A stretch of DNA of 64,000 nt, taken from NCBI GenBank assembly GCA_017547175.1, contig JAFYQI010000006.1:186001-250000 (forward strand), written 5' to 3'. Shown here piece after piece: positions 50,126 through 59,343 of the stretch (position 1 is its first letter; every line of letters begins with the position of its first letter). The DNA is from Alistipes sp. (GTDB lineage: Bacteria; Bacteroidota; Bacteroidia; Bacteroidales; Rikenellaceae). The notes beneath the pieces are model-generated. The model was not told the DNA's origin and searched no databases. It worked only from the letters and a program-made list of their open reading frames with translations. Both the position numbers and the translations under genes were made by a program.

Positions 50126-50284
50126 TTATCTAATAAGGTGATTTATGCGTTATGCTCGCATGGTCGCAATTAGGACGAGTGCAGAGACTGTTTGCAGTCT
50201 TTGCCGAGTTGGGGCAAGGCTTGTTTACAACGTATTAAATAGAAAAGGGCTGCTCAACAAGTTTGTTGGACAGCCCTTTTTCTT
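50126..50284. repeat. Interspersed repeat family, copy A (diverged)
   Basis: Begins TTATCTAATAAGGTGATTT and shares blocks with the repeats at 62676 and 63924: the leading TCTAAYAAGGTGATTT, a GCGTTATRCTCGC block, a TTGTT.TACAAC block and a closing hairpin with CAACAA/TTGTTGG in its loop. The middle part is unrelated to copy B. Confidence 0.6.
50243..50284. terminator. Terminator inside repeat copy A
   Basis: Stem AAAAGGGCTG (50243-50252) / CAGCCCTTTT (50271-50280), inner pairing CAACAA/TTGTTG, T run; can stop both the helicase gene and the convergent barrel gene. Confidence 0.8.
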
Positions 50285-50296
50285 TCGAGCGAATCT

Positions 50297-51709
50297 TTAG
50301 AACAGATAGCCGATATTCATGTAGAATGCACCATTACCGTCCTGCTTGTGGTATTGGCCAATCGGCTTACCATACTCGAAGCAGACGATGAAGTTCTGGT
50401 TCATGATGAAGCGCAGACCGGCACCCAACGTAACGTGCGGACGGTCGTGGCCAAGACCCTTGCTCATGTAGTCGTCATATTCGCTCTTTACATCCTGATA
50501 GAGCTCCTGCGTAGCGAACTCCGATGCCGTGCGACCAAATGACATGTCATACTCCTTCGTGACCATCGTACCATCGCTGAACACGTTCAACGCAAAGGCG
50601 ATGTTCTGCTTCCAGAGCGGGAACGAGATGAAGCGCCAGCGGAACTCGGCGTTATACGAGGCCATATCCAAACCCTGCACGCGATTGCGCATGATACCAC
50701 GGATGGTGCGGAAACCACCCATGCCGTCGCGGTCGTACGACTGACCCATTGTGGTAATGTAGGGTAGCACATAGTAGGGTGCCTCTTTGCCAAACGTACC
50801 CTCATAGTTCAGACGGTAGGCGAATGTGAGCTTGTCGTTGGCTACGATCGGAATATATTGGCGGAAGGTTGCCGAATACTTGTAGTAGGGGTGGGTGGTG
50901 CCGAGCCATTTCGGAGCTACGATGGCATGAGCCTCGGCCCAAATACCACGCGAAGGAGCACCCTCCTTATCACGCGTATCGTACAACAGACCCAGGCGAA
51001 GCGTGCTGTTCCAACCACCATCGGCCTCATCGTCCTTGATGATGCCCCATGTACGGTACTGCTCGAAGAGGGTAGGCTCCGAGTCGGGGAACATCTTATC
51101 CTCGTCTTTGTTCTTGTTGATCTTTTCGCGGTTGATAGCCCCCTGCTTAAAATAACTCAGGTGGTAACCTGCCTCCCAGAAGAGTTTCTCTTTCCATAGA
51201 TTACCAATAAAGTCGGCCTTGAAAAGAATCGCCTTGCGGTCAATGCGGTATTTGGGGGTGTAGATGTAGCTGTCGCCAGCCTTACCTGCGTCTATCTTCT
51301 CGTAGTCGAAGTAGGACTGATAACCATTGAAACCGTAGAAATCCATTGCCTTGTCGTTCGTGGCGGTCAGCGTGGCCGAGAAACGAACGCCCGGAATCAG
51401 GAAACGCGAATCGTAGGAGATGGTGTAGAGCTGCGAACCCTTTGTGAAGAACGAAGCCTCAAAAAACCACTGCTGACGGGTGTTGGGATAGACCGAACCG
51501 TCGCCAAAGTCGTAGATATTGAGAATGGCACCCAACTGGAAACCCTTATCGGCATCGAAGGCGATGGCGGGCAGCGGACCGAAGTTGTAACCCGTCTTGA
51601 CGATCTCCTTCTTCGAGGTTGTTGTCTGCGTATCGGTTTGCTCGTCACCCTGGGCGTAGATGTTCAACGCTAAGAGCGACAACATACACGTAGTCAGAAG
51701 TTTTTTCAT
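50297..51709 (-). CDS. Omp85/BamA-TamA-like outer-membrane barrel protein
   Basis: Outer-membrane protein of 470 residues with signal peptide (MKKLLTTCMLSLLALNIYAQ). The mature part is a run of amphipathic strands with aromatic ends. A GGFRTIRGIMRNRVQG stretch near 345 resembles the RGY/RGF lid-loop signature of the Omp85 barrel. No POTRA domains precede it, so it belongs to the short, barrel-only Omp85-like proteins. The C-terminus ends in F, as expected. It is last in a minus-strand run after the acyltransferase (4-base gap); the two may be cotranscribed. Confidence 0.78.
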   Translation of the reverse strand: MKKLLTTCMLSLLALNIYAQGDEQTDTQTTTSKKEIVKTGYNFGPLPAIAFDADKGFQLGAILNIYDFGDGSVYPNTRQQWFFEASFFTKGSQLYTISYDSRFLIPGVRFSATLTATNDKAMDFYGFNGYQSYFDYEKIDAGKAGDSYIYTPKYRIDRKAILFKADFIGNLWKEKLFWEAGYHLSYFKQGAINREKINKNKDEDKMFPDSEPTLFEQYRTWGIIKDDEADGGWNSTLRLGLLYDTRDKEGAPSRGIWAEAHAIVAPKWLGTTHPYYKYSATFRQYIPIVANDKLTFAYRLNYEGTFGKEAPYYVLPYITTMGQSYDRDGMGGFRTIRGIMRNRVQGLDMASYNAEFRWRFISFPLWKQNIAFALNVFSDGTMVTKEYDMSFGRTASEFATQELYQDVKSEYDDYMSKGLGHDRPHVTLGAGLRFIMNQNFIVCFEYGKPIGQYHKQDGNGAFYMNIGYLF

Positions 51710-51713
51710 AAGC

Positions 51714-53042
51714 TTATTTGTTGAAAATTAATTGGCGAATCTTGTGGTATTTCTGGCGCAACTCTTTGCAAGCGAGCAACTTCAAATCCGAGATACCCAA
51801 GCGCAGAACACGCCAGCTTTCGTGGGCAACAATCGGAGCAGGAAGCAGCAGCAATACGGTCGGAATGGCCCACTGCCAAGGCAGAATGATGAAGCAGATC
51901 AGCGTGTAGATACTCATCAAAATCGGCCACATGAACAGATTTACGATGTAGCGTACCGAGTTGTGGAACGCCTCATCCTTGAGTTTTGTGAAGAGGAACT
52001 GAATGATGCCGTTAATGGGCAGCGTGAGCAACGATACCGACAGACAGTAGGGAAGCGTGATGATCCAAAAGAGCATCTTCAGCAGGCGTGACCAGAAGGG
52101 GTATTTGATCGATACTGACGACAGGCTGATACCGCGCTTGTTGCGCATCTTGGAAGCTTCGTTACCCAGTTTGATCAACTCCTTGGCCACCTCTTCGTTG
52201 TTGGCCTTGAGTGTCTGAATTTTCTCGACGATGCACTTGTTAGCCTCGAAGTGGGCATCCAACTGATTTTTCTTGCGACCATCGGAAGCGCGCATCAGCT
52301 TGGCCTGTTGCTTGACCGAGGCGGCACAAATCTCATACGTAGCATCGTAATCCTCGTCGTAGGGGATGTAGAAGATGGCACGCTGCATGCGCTCCGCCAA
52401 CTCCTCCTTGAGCAGATTCATCTGCTCCTGTGGGGTCTGGTCTGGGTGTGCTTTTTGGAACTCCAGCACGTTGATCGGATCGCCTACTTGTACACGCACG
52501 GTTGAGCGGAAACGGAAGAAGTTACCGTAGCTCATGCCGACCGGTACAATGTAGAGTGGCATGTCGGGCATCAACTCCTGCGCCTGGAAAGCGATGCGGA
52601 AGATACCCTTCGAGAGCGGTAACGATGAGTGCTTGGCCTGGTGCTGACCCTCGGGGAAGATGCAGAAGGGGACTTTGTCGCGCAAGACGTCAACGGCCTT
52701 CTCGATCGTTTCGTTGTTCTTCTTTACCTCGCCATATCCATCGCGAATACGCATGATGGGCAAGATCTTCAGGAAACGGAAAACCTTTGCTAGCGTGCGG
52801 TTGCGGAAGATGTCGGCACGCGCCACGAATACCTTCGGACTGCGGTTCATGGCCAAGATGACCAGGGCGTCCATCAGGGCGTTGGTGTGGTTCGGCGCGT
52901 AGATCACCGCGCCATCGGTCGGGATGCGCTCGCGACCTACGTAGCGAATGTCGCGGTACGAGAGTTTGAGAACGGTATCTACGTAGTGACGTAGAAAGCT
53001 ATACAGCGGATCGTAGTCCTGAATTTTACGTTCTTTTGCCAT
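51714..53042 (-). CDS. PlsC-like 1-acyl-glycerol-3-phosphate acyltransferase
   Basis: Membrane-associated acyltransferase of 442 residues for phospholipid or ornithine-lipid synthesis. NHTNALMD near residue 52 carries the catalytic H-X4-D, FPEGQH near 127 is the second motif, and IVPVGM near 165 is the third. The C-terminal third adds two hydrophobic segments (about 325-400) beyond the basic PlsC fold. Lysophosphatidic acid is the usual substrate but others are possible. It lies 3 bases downstream of the bile-acid:sodium-symporter-family gene and 4 bases before the barrel gene, so the three form one unit. Confidence 0.87.
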   Translation of the reverse strand: MAKERKIQDYDPLYSFLRHYVDTVLKLSYRDIRYVGRERIPTDGAVIYAPNHTNALMDALVILAMNRSPKVFVARADIFRNRTLAKVFRFLKILPIMRIRDGYGEVKKNNETIEKAVDVLRDKVPFCIFPEGQHQAKHSSLPLSKGIFRIAFQAQELMPDMPLYIVPVGMSYGNFFRFRSTVRVQVGDPINVLEFQKAHPDQTPQEQMNLLKEELAERMQRAIFYIPYDEDYDATYEICAASVKQQAKLMRASDGRKKNQLDAHFEANKCIVEKIQTLKANNEEVAKELIKLGNEASKMRNKRGISLSSVSIKYPFWSRLLKMLFWIITLPYCLSVSLLTLPINGIIQFLFTKLKDEAFHNSVRYIVNLFMWPILMSIYTLICFIILPWQWAIPTVLLLLPAPIVAHESWRVLRLGISDLKLLACKELRQKYHKIRQLIFNK

Positions 53043-53045
53043 GTG

Positions 53046-53999
53046 TTAGTCTTCCAGAGGTGTTCGACGGAATAAACTGGCGACGGTAAGACCCGAAATG
53101 ATGTGCCAAATGCCCCACCAGGCCGTGATAAAGAGCATGCCGCCGTAGTGTCCATGCCAAATTTCGGTCGGGAAGATGTTGGGGTTAAAGAGCAGGATCA
53201 AGCCGAGGCCCGAGTTCTGGATACCAATCTCTACGGTGAGCGAACGGCGGTCAGCATTCGAGACGCGCGCTAATCGGCCACCAAAATAGCCCGTAGCCAG
53301 CGCACAAGCGTTGTGGAGCATTACGATGAAGAAGACGTAGAAGATATGATCCAGGAAGAGTTGGAAGTTCTGCGAGAACGAGGCGATCACCATGGCGATA
53401 AAGAGCAGGATCGAAAGTACCTGTGCCGGCTTGGAGATGCGCTTGGCCAAATTGGGCAGATAGTGACGGCATAACAGACCCAGGAAGATCGGCAGACCGA
53501 GCAGCAACAGAATCTGCTCTAACATCGGGAAGAAGGGGATTACCAGTGTTGGGATATCGGCCTTGATGCTGATGATGTGGCTGTAGAGCGAACCCCAAAG
53601 GAAGAAGTTGAACGGGGTCACGAGCGGAGCAAAAGCCGTCGTGATGGCGGTCATCGAGACGGAGAGCTCGATATTACCCTTCGAGAGCGACGACATGAAG
53701 TTCGAGATGTTACCACCCGGGCACGACGCCACCAGAATCATACCCAGTGCAATCATGGGGGTAATCCACGGACTGAGCGCAAGAGCAATAGTGAAAGTAA
53801 CGGCCGGCAGGGCGAGCCATTGCAACAGGATACCGATAATTACCGATTTGGGATTGACGAAAATGTCTTTAAAGATTCGAGGCCGAATGCCGAGGGCTAC
53901 GCCAAACATGACAAATGCCAAAATCAAATTTACGATCAGCATGCCTCCCTCTCCGAAGTTGATGGTCACACTGTTGAGTTGCTCTAACTGCTCTTTCAT
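53046..53999 (-). CDS. Bile acid:sodium symporter (BASS) family transporter
   Basis: Inner-membrane transporter of 317 residues with nine to ten helices. The sodium-site signature CPGGNISNFMSSLSKGN near 108 and the EIGIQNSGLGLIL segment near 258 (crossing-helix motif) are typical of the family. Bacterial members carry bile acids, pantoate or other organic anions, so the name does not prove bile-acid transport, though a gut habitat would suit it. It leads a three-gene minus-strand run with the acyltransferase and barrel genes. The 250 bases upstream to 54253 hold no gene, only a weak hairpin at 54202-54229. Confidence 0.88.
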   Translation of the reverse strand: MKEQLEQLNSVTINFGEGGMLIVNLILAFVMFGVALGIRPRIFKDIFVNPKSVIIGILLQWLALPAVTFTIALALSPWITPMIALGMILVASCPGGNISNFMSSLSKGNIELSVSMTAITTAFAPLVTPFNFFLWGSLYSHIISIKADIPTLVIPFFPMLEQILLLLGLPIFLGLLCRHYLPNLAKRISKPAQVLSILLFIAMVIASFSQNFQLFLDHIFYVFFIVMLHNACALATGYFGGRLARVSNADRRSLTVEIGIQNSGLGLILLFNPNIFPTEIWHGHYGGMLFITAWWGIWHIISGLTVASLFRRTPLED

Positions 54000-54253
54000 T
54001 GTGTCGTTTTCTTACATCAAAAAAGTCTATCTCGCACTCGCTGAGTGTGATAACTTTATTCGATGCGTGTTAATAATATATTAAATAGGTCTATTTTGCG
54101 TATTTATAAACCCGTTTGATTGCGTAAATATACGAAAGTTTTTCAGGAAGTCGCTTTTGTTGGTCAAAAATACATCTTTATACTTATTCATTTTTGACAG
54201 TCCAAAAGGGCGAATTATACCCCTTTTGGGCCATTTTTATACGTTTTTACAGG

Positions 54254-56449
54254 CTATTTAACTTGGATTTGTAGCGATTCGGAAGCCTCGGATGAATTGC
54301 CGACATAGAAGATGTAGTTACCCTTCTCGAGCTGCCACGAGTGCGATACTTCGTCCCAATAGGCCAGATCGTCTACATCGAAATTCAGCTCCACACGCTT
54401 ACTTTCGCCCGCCTCAAGTGATACCTTTTGGAAGGCTTTCAGTTCGCGCGGAGCACGCATAAGGGCACTTTCGGGCTTCGAGGCGTAGAGCTGTATGACC
54501 TCTTTGCCGGCTACCGAACCGCTGTTCTTGACCGTTACGCTGACCGAGATTTGGTCGCCGGCGCGGTAGGTTGTTCGTTTGGCCGTGGGTGCTCCGATCT
54601 CGAAAGTCGTATATGAAAGACCATAACCGAAGGAGTAGGCGGCCTCAATGCCTTTGGCCTGCAACCAGCGGTAGCCGACCAGGATATCCTCTTTGTAGTA
54701 GCACTCGTCATCAACCCCCGGATAGCAGGATTCGTCAAAGGCGTGTGCGCCACAATCCTCCAGACGCGCATAGAACGAGAAGGGAAGTTTACCGCTCGGA
54801 TTCACCGCTCCGCTCAAGATATCGGTCAGCGCATGACCTGCCTCTGAACCGCCATACCAACCCTGCACGATGGCTCGCGGAAGATGGCTCCAGGTCGTCT
54901 CTACAGCATTACCCGAGAGGATGACAACCACCACGTTCGGATTCACGGCACACAGCTCACGAATCAGCTCCTCCTGACCGAACGGTAAACCGTATTGCAC
55001 GCGGTCGCCATCTTCGCAATCCTGCTGGTGACTCTTGTTCAGGCCACCGATAAAGAGTACGATGTCTGCAGTTTGAGCTACGTCGATCGCTTCGCGTTTC
55101 AATGCCTCGGCATCGTAAGGCGAGGGGTTTACGCGACCATACGAGGAGTGACCACTGCCGTAGCCGAGGGCATAATCAACCAGTTCCTCGCCGTAGAGTT
55201 CTTCGATGGCCTGCAGAGGCGAGATTTCGCGGTGGGGCTTCAGCTCCGACGATCCTCCTGCACGCAGCAACGTGCGAGTGGCGTTTTCGCCGATCACGGC
55301 AATACGCTTTCCCGTCTCGGGCGTAAGGGGCAGGATGCCGTCGTTCTTGAGCAGTACGATACCCTCCGTGGCGATTTGACGCGCTACGGCAGCATGTTCT
55401 TCGGTGGCAAAGGATCCCCAGGGGCGGTCTTTGGCCATCACCGTACGGAAGATCAGGCGCAGGACACGACGCGCCTTGTCGTCGAGTTGCTCGATGGACT
55501 GCTCGCCACGCTTCAATGCGTCAAGGTAGGGGAGCGCCAAGTGGTAGTTGTCGTAGTGGTTGCGAGTTGAGTAGGTCAGACCGTCCGAACCGGTGCCCAT
55601 CTCGATATCCAAGCCATATTGGGCCGCCTGCGGCGTGTTGTGCGTGCCTCCCCAATCGGAGATGAAAGCGCCGTCAAAGTCCCATTCGCCTTTGAGGATT
55701 TTGTTGATTAATACCTCGTTGTGGCATCCATGCTGGCCGAGGTATTTGTTATACGAACCCATGAACGACCAGGCACCTGCATCGACTGCGGCCTGGAAGG
55801 CGGGTAGATAAATCTCGCGCAATGCACGCTCCGAGAGGTGTACATTGACCCGCATGCGGGCCGTCTCCTGGTTGTTCAGTGCGTAGTGCTTGACGCAGGT
55901 GGCGATGCCGTTCTTCTGTGCTTCTCGGATGTAGGGAGCCACCATCACACCGGCCAGGCAGGGATCTTCGCCCATGTACTCGAAGTTGCGGCCGTTGAGC
56001 GGTGTGCGATAGATGTTCAGCCCCGGGCCAAGCAATATATCCTTCTTACGGTAGCGTGCCTCTTCGCCTACCGCCTTGCCGTATATGGCCGCCATTTCTG
56101 GATTCCACGTGGCTGCCAGGCAGGTCAGTGCAGGAAATGCCGTGCAGGAGTCGTTGCTCCAACCTGCATATTTCCAACTGTCCCATTCGATCTCGGCGCG
56201 AACACCATGTGGACCGTCGCTCATCCAGAGCTCTGGAATACCGAGACGAGGTACACCTTTGATCGAGAATTTCGATTGGGCGTGGCAGAGCGCTACCTTC
56301 TCCTCGAGGGTCATACGCTGGAGTGCATCCTCGACGCGCTCTTCAATCGGGGCGTTTTCGTTGAGATAGAGCGGCTCGTTGTTTGGAGTCGTGCAGGCGA
56401 TAAAAAAACTGAGGCCGAGTAGGCAGAGCGTGCGAATGTGTCGTTTCAT
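54254..56449 (-). CDS. Glycoside hydrolase family 3 enzyme (beta-glucosidase type), lipoprotein
   Basis: Surface or periplasmic lipoprotein of 731 residues (signal ends at FIAC). The GH3 N-terminal barrel has GPGLNIYR, KHYALNN and the nucleophile D265 in SDWGG. The second domain (about 345-560) has AVIGENA, and a fibronectin-III-like C-terminal domain follows (about 640-725). Beta-glucosidase or beta-xylosidase activity is expected. It starts 9 bases after the GH31 gene and is surely cotranscribed with it; an alpha-xylosidase plus beta-glucosidase pair would take apart xyloglucan oligosaccharides. Confidence 0.9.
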   Translation of the reverse strand: MKRHIRTLCLLGLSFFIACTTPNNEPLYLNENAPIEERVEDALQRMTLEEKVALCHAQSKFSIKGVPRLGIPELWMSDGPHGVRAEIEWDSWKYAGWSNDSCTAFPALTCLAATWNPEMAAIYGKAVGEEARYRKKDILLGPGLNIYRTPLNGRNFEYMGEDPCLAGVMVAPYIREAQKNGIATCVKHYALNNQETARMRVNVHLSERALREIYLPAFQAAVDAGAWSFMGSYNKYLGQHGCHNEVLINKILKGEWDFDGAFISDWGGTHNTPQAAQYGLDIEMGTGSDGLTYSTRNHYDNYHLALPYLDALKRGEQSIEQLDDKARRVLRLIFRTVMAKDRPWGSFATEEHAAVARQIATEGIVLLKNDGILPLTPETGKRIAVIGENATRTLLRAGGSSELKPHREISPLQAIEELYGEELVDYALGYGSGHSSYGRVNPSPYDAEALKREAIDVAQTADIVLFIGGLNKSHQQDCEDGDRVQYGLPFGQEELIRELCAVNPNVVVVILSGNAVETTWSHLPRAIVQGWYGGSEAGHALTDILSGAVNPSGKLPFSFYARLEDCGAHAFDESCYPGVDDECYYKEDILVGYRWLQAKGIEAAYSFGYGLSYTTFEIGAPTAKRTTYRAGDQISVSVTVKNSGSVAGKEVIQLYASKPESALMRAPRELKAFQKVSLEAGESKRVELNFDVDDLAYWDEVSHSWQLEKGNYIFYVGNSSEASESLQIQVK

Positions 56450-56458
56450 AGTCGGGTT

Positions 56459-59221
56459 TTATTGAATGATAATTGGAGTTCCGTTGTAGATATAGTGGTG
56501 GGTTTTGGCGCCCGTAGGCGTGATGATGCGAATCGTCAGGTCACGTGTATCGACCTGCGTGTCGAAGTGCCCCTCGCGCTGATCAATGATTAGTTGCTTC
56601 TGGGCCTCATTCCAGCGGATGGGGATACGGGTATAGGATCCCTGCTCGTAGGCGTAGCTTGTTCCGTCATCTTCATAGAGGTCAAATTGCGCGTCGGCGC
56701 CCGTATAGACCTGGATTGTGAGTGCGTGGTCTTGCTCCTCGGCGGTGTAGGCAATCGGGTGCCCCAATGGGATGATCTCGCCGGTACGCACATAGAGCGG
56801 TGAACGCTCATAGGGGGCATCGGCCACCAACTTACGACCTCCAGCGATGAACTTCTCGGTATAGAAATCATACCACCCGCCCTCAGGCAGATAGACCTTG
56901 CGACTACGTGCCTTGTAGCGATAGACGGGGCAGATCATCAACGCACTGCCCAGCATGAACTGATCGTCCGTGTTGCAGGCAACTGCATCGTGCGGATAGT
57001 CCATTACGAGCGGTCGCATCAGCGTGTAATCCTCGAACCAGGTGCGCGACGCAAGCGTGTAGATGTAGGGCATCAGGCGGTAGCGCAACCGGTTGTAGTA
57101 AAGGATGCTTTGGTAGGCGGGGTGTGATTCGGGGGCGATGTGGTAAATCTCGCGGAAAGGGTATTGTCCATGGGCGCGATAGAGCGGAGTGAAGGCGCCC
57201 CATTGGTGCCAGCGGGCATTTAGTTCGCGCCACTCCTCGAGGGCCTCCGAGCCTTCGGTGGCCTTCTCAAACTTTTTCTGCACACAGAAACCGCCGACAT
57301 CTTGTGTCCAATAGGGAATGCCCGACAATGAGAAGTTCATGCCGGCCGTAATTTGCGCCTTCATGTCCTCCCACGTAGTGCCGATGTCACCGGACCAGGT
57401 GGCGGTCGAGTAGCGTTGCAGACCGGCAAATCCCGAGCGCGTCAAAAGAAAGACGCGCTGGTCGGACTTTTCGTTCCGCTGACCCGTATAGATGGCTTCG
57501 GCGTTCATCAATGCATAGGTGTTTAGGTAGCGGGTCGATGAGCCGAGGTAGGTCGGTCCCGAGAGTGCTTTGCGATACTCCAGCGAGGCGTTCGAGAGGA
57601 TGTCGGGCTCGGAGGCATCCATCCACCAAGCATCCACTCCCAACGGGAGATAGTGCTCACTCATCTGTGCCCAGAAGAGTCTGCGAGCCTCGGGGTTGTA
57701 GGCGTCATAGAATGAACCGATGTAGCCCGGACCGATCCAGTCGCGGATGCTGTCTTGGATGGCGCGTGGATAGATGGCGCCAATGGCCTCCAGTTCGCAG
57801 TAGTGCTCAGTAGTATGGTAGAACTTCGGCCAGACCGAAATCATGAAGCGTGCTCCCATCTGGTGCACCGAATCGACCATGCGTTTCGGGTCGGGAAAAC
57901 GACTCTCGTCAAACTCATGGCTGCCCCAACTTGGCTCCTCCCAGTGCGACCAGTCGAGCACGATGTTATCCAGACCAATTCCTCGTTTGCGATGTTCGGC
58001 CACCGTTTCGAGCAGCTCCTGCTGAGTTTTGTAGCGTTCGCGACTCTGCCAGAAGCCCATGGCCCAGCGCGGCATGATCTGCGCCTTGCCCGTTAGGGTG
58101 CGGTAGCCCGAGATCACCTTGTCGGCCGTTTGGCCATAAATAAAGTAGTAGTCAATCTCGTCGCCCAGTTCACTCCACCACGACATCTGCTGTTGCTCCA
58201 TCTCGTCAATAGGCGAGAGTCCCTTGAGCGACAGGTACGAAACGCCACCATCGGGTTTCCACTCCAGGCGCAGGTGCTTCGACTCGCCCTCCGCGAAGTT
58301 CAATTCGAATTTGACGCTGTTCGGATTCCAGGCCGTGCGCCAATGCTCGGGTACGACTTCGGTCTGGTCGATGTAGAGTTTCGTGTAGCCGGCATAGTAG
58401 AGGATCATGCGGTGCGTGCCTGCACTTTTGGCCTTCAGCTCGCCCTCCCAGCAGATCTCCGATCCGTTGAAATGGGGCAGAAACTCTTCGGGAAAACATT
58501 TTACCTCCTCCAGGTCGGCATAGCTGATGCGCGGCTCTTCGCGCTCGATGACCAACCCTTTGCGCGAGCGGTAGGTGGTGCGCAGGTTGCTGACCACAAA
58601 GAGTTCATCAAGTTCTTTGTAGTCGCGCGGATCGCCCCAGCGCGTGAGGGAATAGTTGTCCCACAAGATGCCGTAGCCGCGATTTGAGACGATGAAGGGT
58701 ACCGAAACCTTGGTGTTGTATTGATAAAGCGTCTCGTTTTTGCCTTTGTAGTTGAATTCGTCGCTTTGGTGCTGGCCTAGGCCGTAGAAGGCCTCGTCGT
58801 CGGGCGATAGAAAGGTCTGTCGAATCGACCATCCGCGATCATCGGCGCATTGGTAGGGGCTAAAGGTGCGGGCACATTCGCTCAGAATCGGTTTGCCCGT
58901 AGGGGTGTAGAAACGAACTTGGCCATGAAGTCGGTCGATGTGAATCGTGAGAGCTGCGGTGGTTAATTCGTACAACGAATCGAGCGCACGAACCGTATAA
59001 TTCGGTGAACTCGTGTGGGGTAACACGGTGAGTGACGGACGATCGGAGAATCGACGGTTGCGGGTGGCCGAGACGCGTACGATAGAGTCGGTAACGAGCT
59101 CCACGCGCACCTGCTCACGCGATGCCGTGCGGAGGATGATACCGCGATCGGTCTGCTGAATATCCTTGCTACAAGCCACAAGCATCGACCATAGGATGCA
59201 TCCGAAAAAGAGTCGTTTCAT
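56459..59221 (-). CDS. Glycoside hydrolase family 31 enzyme with PA14 insert (alpha-xylosidase type), lipoprotein
   Basis: Exported lipoprotein of 920 residues (signal MKRLFFGCILWSMLVAC). The N-terminal GH31 sandwich is interrupted at about residues 235-335 by a PA14-like domain (HFNGSEICWEGELKAKSAGTHR...YAGYTKLYID). The catalytic barrel has nucleophile D535 in WMDASEP and acid/base Asp in ATWSGD. GH31 enzymes with a PA14 insert that have been studied (for example BoGH31A) are alpha-xylosidases acting on xyloglucan oligosaccharides. The frame extends 8 codons upstream; ATG at 59221 gives the proper signal peptide. GH3 follows. Confidence 0.9.
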   Translation of the reverse strand: MKRLFFGCILWSMLVACSKDIQQTDRGIILRTASREQVRVELVTDSIVRVSATRNRRFSDRPSLTVLPHTSSPNYTVRALDSLYELTTAALTIHIDRLHGQVRFYTPTGKPILSECARTFSPYQCADDRGWSIRQTFLSPDDEAFYGLGQHQSDEFNYKGKNETLYQYNTKVSVPFIVSNRGYGILWDNYSLTRWGDPRDYKELDELFVVSNLRTTYRSRKGLVIEREEPRISYADLEEVKCFPEEFLPHFNGSEICWEGELKAKSAGTHRMILYYAGYTKLYIDQTEVVPEHWRTAWNPNSVKFELNFAEGESKHLRLEWKPDGGVSYLSLKGLSPIDEMEQQQMSWWSELGDEIDYYFIYGQTADKVISGYRTLTGKAQIMPRWAMGFWQSRERYKTQQELLETVAEHRKRGIGLDNIVLDWSHWEEPSWGSHEFDESRFPDPKRMVDSVHQMGARFMISVWPKFYHTTEHYCELEAIGAIYPRAIQDSIRDWIGPGYIGSFYDAYNPEARRLFWAQMSEHYLPLGVDAWWMDASEPDILSNASLEYRKALSGPTYLGSSTRYLNTYALMNAEAIYTGQRNEKSDQRVFLLTRSGFAGLQRYSTATWSGDIGTTWEDMKAQITAGMNFSLSGIPYWTQDVGGFCVQKKFEKATEGSEALEEWRELNARWHQWGAFTPLYRAHGQYPFREIYHIAPESHPAYQSILYYNRLRYRLMPYIYTLASRTWFEDYTLMRPLVMDYPHDAVACNTDDQFMLGSALMICPVYRYKARSRKVYLPEGGWYDFYTEKFIAGGRKLVADAPYERSPLYVRTGEIIPLGHPIAYTAEEQDHALTIQVYTGADAQFDLYEDDGTSYAYEQGSYTRIPIRWNEAQKQLIIDQREGHFDTQVDTRDLTIRIITPTGAKTHHYIYNGTPIIIQ

Positions 59222-59242
59222 GCAGGTTGGGTTAGATTTAGA

Positions 59243-59250
59243 CAAATGTA
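59243..59250 (-). promoter_or_regulatory. -7 box of the GH31-GH3 operon
   Basis: Minus strand TACATTTG, 21 bases ahead of the start codon. No clear TTTG at -33, so an activator may be needed. Confidence 0.5.
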
Positions 59251-59316
59251 GCGATTTTAATTGGAAAAATCGACTGAAAGGGGTGAAAACGTGTGCTGTT
59301 TTGGATTGGAATTTTT

Positions 59317-59324
59317 TACCTTTG
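59317..59324 (+). promoter_or_regulatory. -7 box of the UDG-fold gene
   Basis: TACCTTTG, 19 bases ahead of the ATG at 59344; it rules out the longer upstream frame starting at 59293. Confidence 0.55.
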
Positions 59325-59343
59325 CAGTAAACAAACGGAATTT

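Noticed and set aside
54181-54232. Possible terminator after the GH3 gene (CCAAAAGGG / CCCTTTTGG)
   Set aside because: The stem is clear but no T run follows on the minus strand; too weak to list as a terminator.
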